From: an uncultured bacterium | GTDB lineage: Bacteria > Cyanobacteriota > Vampirovibrionia > Gastranaerophilales > Gastranaerophilaceae | Direction of reading: 5' to 3' | Assembly: GCA_948742005.1 (NCBI GenBank) | Contig: CAPYQR010000001.1 | Coordinates: 12,113-32,171, forward strand | Length of the DNA stretch: 20,059 nucleotides | Shown here: piece by piece, positions 1 to 8,219 of the stretch | Layout of the letters: the number at the start of each line of letters is the position of its first letter | Numbering within the stretch: the first letter of the stretch is position 1 | Program-made: the position numbers and the translations under genes | Notes under the pieces: model-generated | Database searches by the model: none | What the model saw: the letters and a program-made list of their open reading frames with translations, nothing else | Told to the model about the DNA's origin: nothing

Positions 1-452
1 AAGATGATGTTAAAATAACAAATAAAAAATATATCGATTTTGTTAAAAACTTGAATGAAAAAGAAAAAATCGAAATTAACGGCTTGAAAATCGAACTTGT
101 GCATGGTTCGCCGCGCAAACAAGATGAAAACATTTATCCTGATATGGACAACGATGAGGTTGAAAAAATGGTTGATTCGTCTGATGCCGACTTAATTCTT
201 TGCGGACATACACATATACCTTGCGGTTATACTTTAAATTCAGGCAAAACAATAATTAATGCAGGCTCTGTCGGGCGTTCTATGACTGAAGATAAAAAAT
301 CGGTTTATCTTCAATTAACAATTGATAAAAATGCAAAGTTCTTTTCTGAGCACAGGTTTGTTGAATATGATAATAAAATTGTTGCAAATCATATTTTAAT
401 GAGAAATTTTAAACATTGTGACGTTTTGGCAAAAATGTACCTTAAAGATTAA
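1..452 (+). CDS. Metallophosphoesterase, YfcE/MJ0936 type (5'-truncated by window edge)
   Basis: The reading frame is open from base 3 back to the window edge, so this is the C-terminal part of a longer gene. A TTG at 51 is in frame but lacks a ribosome binding site and is unlikely to be the start. Visible motifs are HGSP (about base 102) and CGHTHIP (about base 202), the C-terminal metal-ligand blocks of calcineurin-like phosphoesterases of the small YfcE/MJ0936 family (Metallophos_2), followed by an INAGSVG segment typical of that family. Members are cytosolic, dinuclear-metal phosphodiesterases with poorly defined natural substrates. The N-terminal GDxH, GDxx and GNHD blocks would lie outside the window. 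The family call is fairly secure; the substrate is unknown. Confidence 0.82.
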   Translation, partial: DDVKITNKKYIDFVKNLNEKEKIEINGLKIELVHGSPRKQDENIYPDMDNDEVEKMVDSSDADLILCGHTHIPCGYTLNSGKTIINAGSVGRSMTEDKKSVYLQLTIDKNAKFFSEHRFVEYDNKIVANHILMRNFKHCDVLAKMYLKD

Positions 453-455
453 ATA

Positions 456-476
456 ACCATAAAATGATTTTATGGT
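456..476 (+). terminator. Perfect 9-bp hairpin after the phosphoesterase gene
   Basis: ACCATAAAA (456-464) and TTTTATGGT (468-476) are exact inverted copies with a 3-base loop, four bases after the stop codon. No clean T-tract follows (TAAAATATTTT), so it may be a weak terminator or a 3'-end stabilising stem rather than an efficient terminator. The next gene starts only 24 bases later. Confidence 0.45.
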
Positions 477-499
477 AAAATATTTTAAAAGGAGTTAAA

Positions 500-1660
500 A
501 TGAGTACTTTAGAAAATTTACACCACGAAGCATTAAAAGAATACGAAGAAAAAAACATTGATAAAGTTTTAGAAATATATCAAAATATTTTGGCAATTAA
601 CCCTGCAGATGAAATAGCACTCGGGTGTTTGATGGATATATATCTGGAAAAAGGTGATAAATTAAACTATTATTTAACCCGCGCCGATTTAAACACGGCT
701 CAAAACAAGCTTGAATTTGCAATTAATGATGTCAAAAAAGCGCTTGAATTGGATTTGGAAAATGTTGATGTCAGAACCCGTCTTGCTTTTATGTATAAAT
801 TTTCGGGAAAAAATTTAAAATCGATTGATGAATTTTTAAAAGTTTTAGAATATGATAAAAATGCTTCAAAAGCATATTTTGAACTGATAGATTTATATAT
901 GTCGGAAGGTTCAATTGAATCTGCGATTGATATTGCAAACAGGGGTTTGGAAGTTTTTCCTGATGATGATAATATTTCAAACGCGCTGTCGCAGTTGTAT
1001 TTTAAAAATAATGACACAAAAAATGCGCTTCGGGTTGTAAAAGATGAATTTTTCAAAGTCAAAATTCTTCTTCAAGACAATCAAAATGATGAAGCAAAGG
1101 CGATTTTGGACAACTATACTTTAACAAATACTCCTTTAAACCGCAAAGCGGATTTGCATATTCTAAAAGCTCAATATGCTTATAATACGGATAATTTCGA
1201 AGAATCTTTAAAAGAAGTTGATGAATACATTAAATTAAATAATCCAAACCCTGTTTCTTTTCAGATGAAAGCCTTAATTTATGAGGGGCTTGAGGATTAT
1301 TTTAATGCTCATTTAAATTGGGGATTTTGTAAAAAACTGCTCCAAAAGCCCGATGAAGCAATTGTTGAATTTGAAAATGCTTATCAAATTAATCCGAAAG
1401 ATAAAACTGTTTTAGTAGAATTATATAATCTTTATCTTCAAAATAAAGAACGTTTTGTTGCGATTGAATATATGCAAAAAGTTTATGATATTGATAAAGA
1501 TGAACAAGCCAAAGATATCTTAGCGGAATTTTATTATTCCCAAGGTAATTTTCAAAAAGCGGAAGAATTTGGAAAAACAAACGATAAGCCGCAAGAAAAC
1601 TATACCGGTTTGATTGATAAAATCATGGGATTTTTTACAAAAGATAAAGATAAAGTTTAA
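500..1660 (+). CDS. Tetratricopeptide-repeat (TPR) protein
   Basis: A 386-residue protein that starts at an ATG with a strong SD (AAAAGGAG, 7 bases upstream). It has no signal peptide or membrane segment, so it is probably cytosolic. Helical TPR-like repeats run along most of the length: residues about 9-52, 70-125 (AINDVKKALELD, then SIDEFLKVLEYDKN), 126-165 (SAIDIANRGLEVFPDD) and 285-360 (EAIVEFENAYQINPKD, then FVAIEYMQKVYDIDKD). TPR arrays are protein-protein scaffolds and no catalytic motif is visible. The C-terminus is short and lysine-rich (MGFFTKDKDKV). The stop is followed after one base by the ATG of the 60-residue gene, so the two are probably cotranscribed. The partner and pathway cannot be told from sequence. 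Confidence 0.85.
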   Translation: MSTLENLHHEALKEYEEKNIDKVLEIYQNILAINPADEIALGCLMDIYLEKGDKLNYYLTRADLNTAQNKLEFAINDVKKALELDLENVDVRTRLAFMYKFSGKNLKSIDEFLKVLEYDKNASKAYFELIDLYMSEGSIESAIDIANRGLEVFPDDDNISNALSQLYFKNNDTKNALRVVKDEFFKVKILLQDNQNDEAKAILDNYTLTNTPLNRKADLHILKAQYAYNTDNFEESLKEVDEYIKLNNPNPVSFQMKALIYEGLEDYFNAHLNWGFCKKLLQKPDEAIVEFENAYQINPKDKTVLVELYNLYLQNKERFVAIEYMQKVYDIDKDEQAKDILAEFYYSQGNFQKAEEFGKTNDKPQENYTGLIDKIMGFFTKDKDKV

Positions 1661-1661
1661 A

Positions 1662-1844
1662 ATGGGCGAAAAAAATTTTAAAAAAAGCATGTTTGATGAT
1701 TTTTCTTATGATGAATCAAAAAACAATAAATTAAAAAAAGCCGAAACGGATAAAAAGCTTAATTCAATGCGCCAAATGCTTTTAAATGATGAAAGGGCAA
1801 AAGAATTTGCCCTTAAATTAACACAATATTTAAAAGAAAATTAG
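1662..1844 (+). CDS. Small charged hypothetical protein (60 aa)
   Basis: ATG at 1662 lies one base after the stop of the TPR gene. The frame can be extended upstream to 1614, but that part overlaps the TPR coding region and the 1662 start fits an operon junction. The protein begins MGEKNFKKSMFDDFSY, is rich in lysine, aspartate and asparagine, and has a predicted helical second half (RQMLLNDERAKEFALKLTQY). There is no membrane segment or cysteine. No separate SD is seen, so translation would depend on coupling to the upstream gene. I do not recognise the family. It ends six bases before the convergent stop of the next gene. Confidence 0.6.
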   Translation: MGEKNFKKSMFDDFSYDESKNNKLKKAETDKKLNSMRQMLLNDERAKEFALKLTQYLKEN

Positions 1845-1849
1845 ACTTT

Positions 1850-2776
1850 TTACATTTTCATTAGTGCCGATTCTAAATTCTTGTAAATCACATTAAGTTC
1901 GTAAGTATTTGTTTTGTTGTCATTAAATACTGCATATTCTCCAATTGGAACACCTGCGTATTTGTTTTTGTTTATGTGAGCATATTTCTTTGTAAAAAGA
2001 GTCGTTGAGCAGGCTTGGTTTTTGAAATTACAGCTTTGAATATCATAATGTCTTTTTTTGATGTCGGAAATTTGCGTATTTTTTTCAAAAGCCTCTGTTG
2101 TAATGCTTGGGGTTATTGTTAAATTGTATTTTTCAAGAGTTATTTTTCTTATTTTTGCAAGATAATGCAATAATGTGTCATATACCGCATCATATCCTAA
2201 AAAATCATTTGAAATTATAACCAAACAATCACTCAAGGACATTTTTACCCTGTGCCGGAATTTAAAAAGCCTTTGTTCCAGATTTAAAAATACAATGCTG
2301 TTTAGCTTTCGTTTAAAATCTTCGCCAATTTCTTTTTGACCTTTATAATCAATTGACAAACAAATCGAGTATTGTTTTATTGCATCAAATTGCCTTAAAT
2401 AATCAAGTTTTGCTTTAACTTCTTCTCTGTGTTTATTTTCTTCAATTAATTTATCATGATATTTTAAAAGCTTTTCTTCTTTTTTGTCACAATAAAAATA
2501 ACTGAAAAATAAAGGTAAAATTAGTGCAAAAAGCGTTATTGAAGTATTTTTATAAATTTCAAAACCCTCGCCGTTTGGAAAAAGAAAATTTGCCAGAGGC
2601 GAGAAATATTGCGAAGTATAGCTGTAAACCATATCATCGCAGATTAAAAATATCCAATAAATAAAATAAACCATGCTCGATATTGCGCAAGTAATTATTG
2701 CAGCATCAATAATCTGTCGTATTTTTTTAAATTTTAATTTTAAATCGAGCGAATAATTGTCAAATTCAAAAATCAT
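1850..2776 (-). CDS. Two-TM membrane protein with possible degenerate cyclase/GGDEF-like domain
   Basis: A 308-residue protein; the ATG is preceded by AAGGAG about 10 bases upstream. Two hydrophobic segments (residues about 24-47 and 79-96) bracket a loop of roughly 30 residues. A charged helical stretch (about 98-130) looks like a signalling linker. The soluble part has an order of elements resembling nucleotide-cyclase or GGDEF folds: a strand with an acidic residue (ICLSIDYKG, about 138-146), a helix, a strand pair ending SDCLVIISND (about 182-191), a long helix (YDAVYDTLLHYLAKIRK) and a strand LTITPSITTEAF (about 219-230). The GGDEF signature and the catalytic acidic pair of cyclases are not obvious, so it would be a degenerate sensor or regulator if the fold is right. 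Otherwise it is an uncharacterised membrane protein. It is convergent with the upstream operon and divergent from secD. Confidence 0.6.
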   Translation of the reverse strand: MIFEFDNYSLDLKLKFKKIRQIIDAAIITCAISSMVYFIYWIFLICDDMVYSYTSQYFSPLANFLFPNGEGFEIYKNTSITLFALILPLFFSYFYCDKKEEKLLKYHDKLIEENKHREEVKAKLDYLRQFDAIKQYSICLSIDYKGQKEIGEDFKRKLNSIVFLNLEQRLFKFRHRVKMSLSDCLVIISNDFLGYDAVYDTLLHYLAKIRKITLEKYNLTITPSITTEAFEKNTQISDIKKRHYDIQSCNFKNQACSTTLFTKKYAHINKNKYAGVPIGEYAVFNDNKTNTYELNVIYKNLESALMKM

Positions 2777-2900
2777 CTCTTTATTTCTCCTTGTGCTATT
2801 TTATTAAAGTAGTCTTATTAAAAAAAATTGCGCATTTGAAAAAAAAATTGTAAATTTTTTTTAACATTTGTTTTCATTTTTTAATTTTTATTCAAATAAA

Positions 2901-2924
2901 GTTTTAAAAAAATTGTTTTAAAAC
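2901..2924. repeat. Perfect inverted repeat in the secD upstream region
   Basis: GTTTTAAAA (2901-2909) and TTTTAAAAC (2916-2924) are exact inverted copies separated by six bases. They lie in the divergent gap 2777-3023, about 40 bases upstream of the secD -35 region. Each arm is itself AT-rich, so a chance origin is possible. It could be an operator or a weak terminator. Confidence 0.3.
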
Positions 2925-2964
2925 TAGCCCAAACGGGTAATTTTTATTAATTAACCTCTGATAA

Positions 2965-2993
2965 TTTAACTTTTAAAATTTTTTTGTTATAAT
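2965..2993 (+). promoter_or_regulatory. Probable secD promoter with extended -10
   Basis: TATAAT at 2988-2993 is a perfect -10 box and is preceded by TGT, giving the extended -10 TGTTATAAT. A weak -35 (TTTAAC, 2965-2970) sits 17 bases upstream. The predicted start is near 3000, giving a leader of about 24 bases that contains the secD SD. The rest of the 247-base gap is A/T-rich with no gene that I can see. Confidence 0.6.
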
Positions 2994-3023
2994 TTATTTA
3001 AGAATTATAATTTGAGGAAAAAA

Positions 3024-4337
3024 ATGAAAAATAAATTAATTATTTTTTGGTTTATTATTGCTATCACATTAGGCAGTATTTTTGTAGTTTATAAAAAACC
3101 AACAAGCCTCGGACTCGATTTAGTCGGAGGTTCAAGATTGATACTTGAAGCACAGGCATCGGAATCTGTTCCGAAAATTACCCCCGAAATCATGGACAGC
3201 TTACAATATGCTATTGAGAACAGGGTAAATGCCATGGGTGTCGGCGAAACTTTGGTTCAAAGAGTCGGTGCTAAAAGACTTCTTGTTGAAATTCCAAATA
3301 TAAAAGATACAACAAAAGCAAAAGAGTTTATTGGTCAAACTGCTGAATTAGAATTCAAAAGACCAATAATGAGCCCGCAGGGTGAAATAACAGGCTGGCA
3401 ATCAACAGGTTTAACAGGTAAAGATTTAAAAAAAGCATTGGTAGGCTCAACCCCCCAAACTGCAGAATGGATGGTTGAACTTGAATTTAATATGGAAGGT
3501 GCTAAAAAATTCTATGATTTAACAAAAGAATTATCAGGAAAGCAAATGGCAATCTTCTTTAATGGCGAACTTCAATCCGATCCGCGTGTTAATGAGCCGA
3601 TTGCAGGCGGCAGAGCGCAAATCACAGGCGGCAATGGCGGATTTCAATACGAAGAAGCAAAACAAATGGTTGATTTGCTAAACGCAGGTGCACTTCCTGT
3701 TGGTGCGGAAATTATTCAGGAAGAATCAGTCGGTCCGACATTAGGACAAGACAGTATAAATAAATCTAAAATTGCAGGTTTAATCGGTATCTCTGCTGTT
3801 ATGATTTTCATGCTTGTTTACTACCGCGTTTTGGGTTTAATTTCTTGCTTTGCGTTGATAATTTACGCGCTTATCAACTTTGCTATTTATAAACTTGTTC
3901 CCGTAACTTTGACTTTAACGGGAATTGCAGGTTTTATTTTATCAATCGGTATGGCAATTGATGCTAATATCTTGATTTTTGAACGTACAAAAGAAGAATT
4001 GAAAATGGGCAGAAGCTTGTTCACTGCGATTAATTCCGGTTTTGACAGAGCTTTCACAAGTATTTTTGATTCAAATGTTTCAACAATTATTACCTGCTTG
4101 ATTTTATATGTCTTTGGCGCTTCAATGGTTAAAGGATTTGCTTTGACTTTGATAATCGGTGTCTGCCTTTCAATGTTCAGCGCAATTACCGTTACTAAAA
4201 ACTTCATGCACTTAATCTTTGGAACAAGCGAGCTTAAATATCCTCAATTGTTCGGTTTAAAACAAGAAGACATTGCAAACGCTTATAAAGCAGAAGAAAC
4301 AAAACGTGAAAAAGCCAAGTTCGGCGTTTTAGATTAA
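3024..4337 (+). CDS. secD: Protein translocase subunit SecD
   Basis: A 437-residue SecD, the inner-membrane partner of SecF that uses the proton-motive force to pull preproteins through SecYEG. ATG 3024 is chosen over TTG 3012 because TTGAGGA lies at the right distance and the TTG would overlap that SD. An N-terminal TM (residues about 4-23) is followed by the SecD signature LGLDLVGGSRLILEA, then the periplasmic domain, then the conserved EESVGPTLGQDSI just before the bundle of five C-terminal TMs. The motif IGMAIDANILIFERTKEEL, which carries the conserved RND-type TM4 region, is intact. The length matches the short SecD form that lacks the large extra periplasmic insert of E. coli SecD. secF follows 36 bases after the stop. 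Confidence 0.97.
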   Translation: MKNKLIIFWFIIAITLGSIFVVYKKPTSLGLDLVGGSRLILEAQASESVPKITPEIMDSLQYAIENRVNAMGVGETLVQRVGAKRLLVEIPNIKDTTKAKEFIGQTAELEFKRPIMSPQGEITGWQSTGLTGKDLKKALVGSTPQTAEWMVELEFNMEGAKKFYDLTKELSGKQMAIFFNGELQSDPRVNEPIAGGRAQITGGNGGFQYEEAKQMVDLLNAGALPVGAEIIQEESVGPTLGQDSINKSKIAGLIGISAVMIFMLVYYRVLGLISCFALIIYALINFAIYKLVPVTLTLTGIAGFILSIGMAIDANILIFERTKEELKMGRSLFTAINSGFDRAFTSIFDSNVSTIITCLILYVFGASMVKGFALTLIIGVCLSMFSAITVTKNFMHLIFGTSELKYPQLFGLKQEDIANAYKAEETKREKAKFGVLD

Positions 4338-4373
4338 TAAAAATTAAGAATTTTGGCAAGGAGAAATTTAAAA

Positions 4374-5363
4374 ATGGCAAATACAAATTTAATAAAAGAT
4401 AAATATAAAATTGATATTATAAAATACAGATACCTGTTTCTTGCACTTAGTGCAATTCTCTTAGTCCCTTGTATTGCGGCAATAATTTATTTAAGCGTTA
4501 CACAAGCAAACCATGCACCTTTAAAATTAGGCATTGATTTTACCGGCGGAACAATTCTGCAATATAGCGTTGAAGGGGCAGTTCCGTCTGATAAAATTGC
4601 TAATTTAAGAGAAAAATTACTTGATAATGAAATCAAAAACCCGACAATCCAGGTTACTTCAACTTCATCAATTGATGATTCCACAGATAATCTGGTTTCA
4701 ATTAAAACTGTCTTTATTGGTGATACTCAAAGTAAAAATACCGAAAATAAAATAACGGAAATTGTTAGCCAAAATTTTGACAACGCACAGCTTGTACAGG
4801 TTAATTCCGTTGGTCCGACTCTTGGAAGTGAATTACTAAAAAATACAATGATAGCTCTTATTATTTCATTTATTGCAATGGTAATTTATATTTCATTCCG
4901 CTTTCAGGTGGAATACGGCTGGATTGCACTGTTAGCATTATTCCATGATGCTTTGTTTATTATCGGTATTTTCGCTCTTAAGGGAATATTTTTCGACACA
5001 ACCGTTGACAGTTTGTTTATTACGGCAATTTTAACCGTAATCGGTTATTCTGTTAATGATACGATTGTTGTATTTGACAGAATAAGAGAAAATATGAGAT
5101 TTTTAGCTAAAAAACATTCGTCAAATGAAATTATAAATGCTTCAATTAACCAAACAATCGCGCGTTCAATTAATACTTCAGCTACAACATTATTTACTCT
5201 TTTAGCTTTGTATTTCTTTGGCGGCGTTACTATAAAAGAATTTGTTTTGGCAATTATGCTTGGTGTTTTGGTTGGTTCATATTCTTCAATTTTTATTGCA
5301 GGAAGTGTTCTGTCTATTGTTAAAGAAAAAATGACCAAGAAAAATATCCAAAGTGCACAATAA
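4374..5363 (+). CDS. secF: Protein translocase subunit SecF
   Basis: A 329-residue SecF. ATG 4374 is preceded by CAAGGAG 10 bases upstream; the in-frame TTG at 4353 would place the SD inside the coding region and is rejected. It shows the N-terminal TM, the SecF signature LGIDFTGGTILQYS, a periplasmic domain, NSVGPTLGSELLK before the TM bundle, and VIGYSVNDTIVVFDRIREN, the counterpart of the SecD TM4 motif. Together with SecD it forms the accessory motor that completes Sec export and helps membrane insertion. The TAA stop overlaps the ATG of the downstream HTH/zinc-ribbon gene (TAATG), so the three genes are probably translated from one mRNA. Confidence 0.97.
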   Translation: MANTNLIKDKYKIDIIKYRYLFLALSAILLVPCIAAIIYLSVTQANHAPLKLGIDFTGGTILQYSVEGAVPSDKIANLREKLLDNEIKNPTIQVTSTSSIDDSTDNLVSIKTVFIGDTQSKNTENKITEIVSQNFDNAQLVQVNSVGPTLGSELLKNTMIALIISFIAMVIYISFRFQVEYGWIALLALFHDALFIIGIFALKGIFFDTTVDSLFITAILTVIGYSVNDTIVVFDRIRENMRFLAKKHSSNEIINASINQTIARSINTSATTLFTLLALYFFGGVTIKEFVLAIMLGVLVGSYSSIFIAGSVLSIVKEKMTKKNIQSAQ

Positions 5364-5812
5364 TGAATCATAATAATAATCAAAAACATGATAAAATCTC
5401 CCTTGCTCAATTTGTAATCACAAAAAGGGAATCGCTCGGGTTATCTCAGGAAGAATTAGCAAATAAATCAAGCCTTGGAATTGATGAAATTCTTTCAATA
5501 GAACAAGGGCTTGATTTATTTTTGCCAACGACAATAAGACAAAAACTCGCCAAGGGCTTGAGGGTTGATAATAAAGAAATCAAAAAATATGAGAAAAGGA
5601 CAGATTTTTCCCTTGTTAAAAAATCAAAAAATGATGAAATTAAAGAATTAATTCTGCTTAATTCGAATAATCCTGATTTTGAAATAAAATGTCCTGTTTG
5701 CGGTGAAAAATTAATCACAAGAATTGCAAAGCTATATGACCTTGAGGATAATTTGGTCTTGCATCCAAAAGCAAGATGTTCAAAATGTCCTTTTCAGTTG
5801 AGCGAAGAATAA
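5363..5812 (+). CDS. XRE-type HTH protein with C-terminal zinc ribbon
   Basis: A 149-residue protein whose ATG shares one base with the secF stop codon, indicating translational coupling. Residues about 12-70 form an XRE/Cro-like helix-turn-helix (FVITKRESLGLSQEELANKS, then a second half ending in a degenerate IEQG turn). A linker leads to four cysteines, CPVCG (110-113) and CSKC (139-142), spaced as a treble-clef or zinc-ribbon knuckle pair, with an aromatic/charged strand between them. No membrane segment or signal is present. The domain pair suggests a DNA-binding regulator, or a protein-interacting adaptor in which the zinc ribbon senses metal or redox state. The regulon is unknown. Coupling to secF may mean a link to secretion or simply shared expression. 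Confidence 0.78.
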   Translation: MNHNNNQKHDKISLAQFVITKRESLGLSQEELANKSSLGIDEILSIEQGLDLFLPTTIRQKLAKGLRVDNKEIKKYEKRTDFSLVKKSKNDEIKELILLNSNNPDFEIKCPVCGEKLITRIAKLYDLEDNLVLHPKARCSKCPFQLSEE

Positions 5813-5915
5813 AATTAAAAATTTTTTTAATATTTCTTTACAAAGTTGAAAAAAATAGCATATTTTTTTAAAAATATTACTTTTAATTTATATAGGAGTT
5901 AAAAGTTTTATTATC

Positions 5916-8219
5916 ATGATGAATAATATTAATTATCAAAATTTAAACACAAACACACAAAACATTAATCCCGAACTTCGTAAAAGATTGGACGAAAATC
6001 AGGAAAATTATACCGCGCTTGATAAAGAACAGATAAAAGGTGACGCTGTTCAACTTGCAAATAAAGCAAAAGAAAACCTGCAGGAGAATTTTGCATTTCG
6101 TTTCTTAAGAGGAATAGGCGTTAAAAATCCCAAAAAATTTACATCGATTACGCTTGCAATTGCAACGGTTATCGGTATGGCATTTGCAGGAAACAAGCTT
6201 GCTGCTCCGAGCGCAAAATTGGGCGAAGCGATTGATGGTGTTTTATTAAATAAATCAAATGTGTTAGGAAAAATATATGGAAATATTTCAGATTTCTTAT
6301 CCAACACTAAAAAAGGAATTACTAATCAATTAACAAAAATCCCTGTATTTGCCGATATAAAAGATACCATGCAAAACAGAAAACTCTCAATGCAGGCTAA
6401 CTGCTTCAGAGGTTACGAACGCGGTCCTGTCGGGATTTTTATCATGACATTAAACGATATAATGGAGCGTTCTGTTTTTGGTACAAGAAAAGCAGACGTT
6501 TCATCGATTTGTTCAAGTTTAGGGATTAAAACCGATGGCGCTTTGCCTGATATTTCTGAGATTATGAATAAAGCTCAAGCTAAATTAGCAACTTTAACCG
6601 AAGCAAAAGAAATTGATGATTACAAAGAAGCGATACGTCAAGCTGCGGCAAAATTGAACTCTATTCAAAGCGAAGATGCCGCTAAATTTGATGCAATAAA
6701 AAAATTGGTCGGCGATTCTAATGCGAAAAAATATTTTGATGGTCTTGCAAAAGGAATGAAATCAAATCAGGAACAAAAATTTTATGCCGAATTTATTAAT
6801 GCTGTTGTTGATAATTTGCAAAATACCTGTCCCCAGCTTCAAAACAAAACAAAAGCAGAAATTCTTACCCTTGCAAAAAATAATAAACTTGTAAATTTTG
6901 GCGGGCCTGATGTTTCTCAATTTATCGGTATCAGAATGGGAAAACCTGTACAAACTTTATCTCAAAGGTTTACAAATTTTTCAACAAGTGCCGTAAACGG
7001 TTTTAAAAATTTACCTGCTGCAATTATAAATGCCGTTCATCATCCCTTGCAAACGGGAGGAAAAGTAATAGGCATATTAGGAGGCAAATTCACTCAGGGA
7101 ATTAGCAACTGGTGGCCTGCTACTGTGATTGAAGATGCGGGACGCATGATTCCGGGTAATAAAGATTGGGAATTTTGCAGAGGAAATCTGTTTGATTCAT
7201 TGATTAAATTTGATGCAATGAATGGAACAGGTGCAAAAACGCTTCCGGGTAAAGTTGTCCAAAAGCTTCCGATTTTGTTTACCGAAGGTGTTTCAAACTT
7301 CGTTAATGATAAATCAGGCTTAGGTGTATTTCTTGCTCTAAACCTTGTGGGCTTATTTGATACAATTCAAGAAGCGCCTGATGACAAAAAAGTTTCAACC
7401 ATTCTTGAAAATTTTGTAAATCAAAATGCAGGCTGGGCGCTTCAAAACCCTGTGACATATTCAATAATTTATAATGCCGCTACGTTGAAAAATCTTCAAG
7501 GAACAGGCTTCGGCTCAAAACTTTTAAGAATCCCCGGCAGGATTTTCGGTCTTGGTCTGGGTGCTAATAATGGACCCGGTGGAAAACTTAAAGGCATTAT
7601 CGGCGGCGGTTTAAGATTTTTCTTATGGCAGAATGTAATTTTTCCAAAAGTTGCAAAAGTTATTGATAAAACTACAAAAAAAATATTCAATCCTTATGAT
7701 CCGCAGGCAGCTGCACAACAAAAAGCATTTGAAGAACAAAAAAATACACTAATTCCTGAACTGGGAGTTACACGGGGTGAACTTTTAGAAAAAATTCAAA
7801 AAAATCCACAAGCATTTCAAAAATTACAAAATAATCCCGAATTGTTAAAAATATTGGATGCTAATCCGAAATTGTTAATTGATTATTTGGACGGAAAAGA
7901 TATTACAAAAATTTCTCAAACAAGCAGTCAAAAACCCGCAATGACCTTAAGCCCTTCGCTTGCCAACAGAATTAATCAACGCAAACAAAATAATTTAAAT
8001 ACCAATCCCGCACAACAGCAAATCCCGCAAGGAAATGCCCAAGCTGCCCAAACACCTGCGCCTGCTGCGCCAAATAAAAATGTTGATACTGCAACTTATA
8101 TTCCATCAAGCCAATTTGTTGCAAACAGCTCAACTTTAAGCGAAGAACAATCTGCTCGCTATAACGAAAAAATGACCGCAGCAGACAAAGCATTAAAGCG
8201 TGCTGAAAAATATATTTAA
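5916..8219 (+). CDS. Large uncharacterised membrane-associated protein (767 aa)
   Basis: ATG at 5916 or 5919; an AGGAG at 5894-5898 is 17 or more bases upstream, too far for ideal spacing, so the start is uncertain. The N-terminus is asparagine-rich and polar (about 1-60). A hydrophobic segment follows at about 76-92, right after a basic patch (GVKNPKKF). The middle is helical and charged, containing GPVGIFIMTLNDIMERSVFG and two further hydrophobic stretches near GVFLALNLVGLFD and GGGLRFFLWQNVIFP. After residue about 600 come a helical section with repeated 'NPxxxxxL' turns (QKNPQAFQKLQNNPELLKI) and a proline/glutamine/alanine-rich, disordered-looking tail. There is no catalytic motif I can name and no family I recognise. 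It overlaps the convergent MFS gene by four bases. A lineage-specific envelope or cytoskeletal protein is possible. Confidence 0.7.
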   Translation: MMNNINYQNLNTNTQNINPELRKRLDENQENYTALDKEQIKGDAVQLANKAKENLQENFAFRFLRGIGVKNPKKFTSITLAIATVIGMAFAGNKLAAPSAKLGEAIDGVLLNKSNVLGKIYGNISDFLSNTKKGITNQLTKIPVFADIKDTMQNRKLSMQANCFRGYERGPVGIFIMTLNDIMERSVFGTRKADVSSICSSLGIKTDGALPDISEIMNKAQAKLATLTEAKEIDDYKEAIRQAAAKLNSIQSEDAAKFDAIKKLVGDSNAKKYFDGLAKGMKSNQEQKFYAEFINAVVDNLQNTCPQLQNKTKAEILTLAKNNKLVNFGGPDVSQFIGIRMGKPVQTLSQRFTNFSTSAVNGFKNLPAAIINAVHHPLQTGGKVIGILGGKFTQGISNWWPATVIEDAGRMIPGNKDWEFCRGNLFDSLIKFDAMNGTGAKTLPGKVVQKLPILFTEGVSNFVNDKSGLGVFLALNLVGLFDTIQEAPDDKKVSTILENFVNQNAGWALQNPVTYSIIYNAATLKNLQGTGFGSKLLRIPGRIFGLGLGANNGPGGKLKGIIGGGLRFFLWQNVIFPKVAKVIDKTTKKIFNPYDPQAAAQQKAFEEQKNTLIPELGVTRGELLEKIQKNPQAFQKLQNNPELLKILDANPKLLIDYLDGKDITKISQTSSQKPAMTLSPSLANRINQRKQNNLNTNPAQQQIPQGNAQAAQTPAPAAPNKNVDTATYIPSSQFVANSSTLSEEQSARYNEKMTAADKALKRAEKYI

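Noticed and set aside
3012..3023. TTG start for secD; similarly TTG 4353 for secF.
   Set aside because: In both cases the SD lies inside or after these TTG codons and is correctly spaced for the downstream ATG.
5814..5831. ATTAAAAA/TTTTTAAT inverted repeat after the HTH gene as a terminator.
   Set aside because: It is made only of A and T with a two-base loop, in an AT-rich gap, so chance is likely.
5846..5851. TTGAAA as -35 of the 767-residue gene.
   Set aside because: No acceptable -10 is found 16-18 bases downstream.
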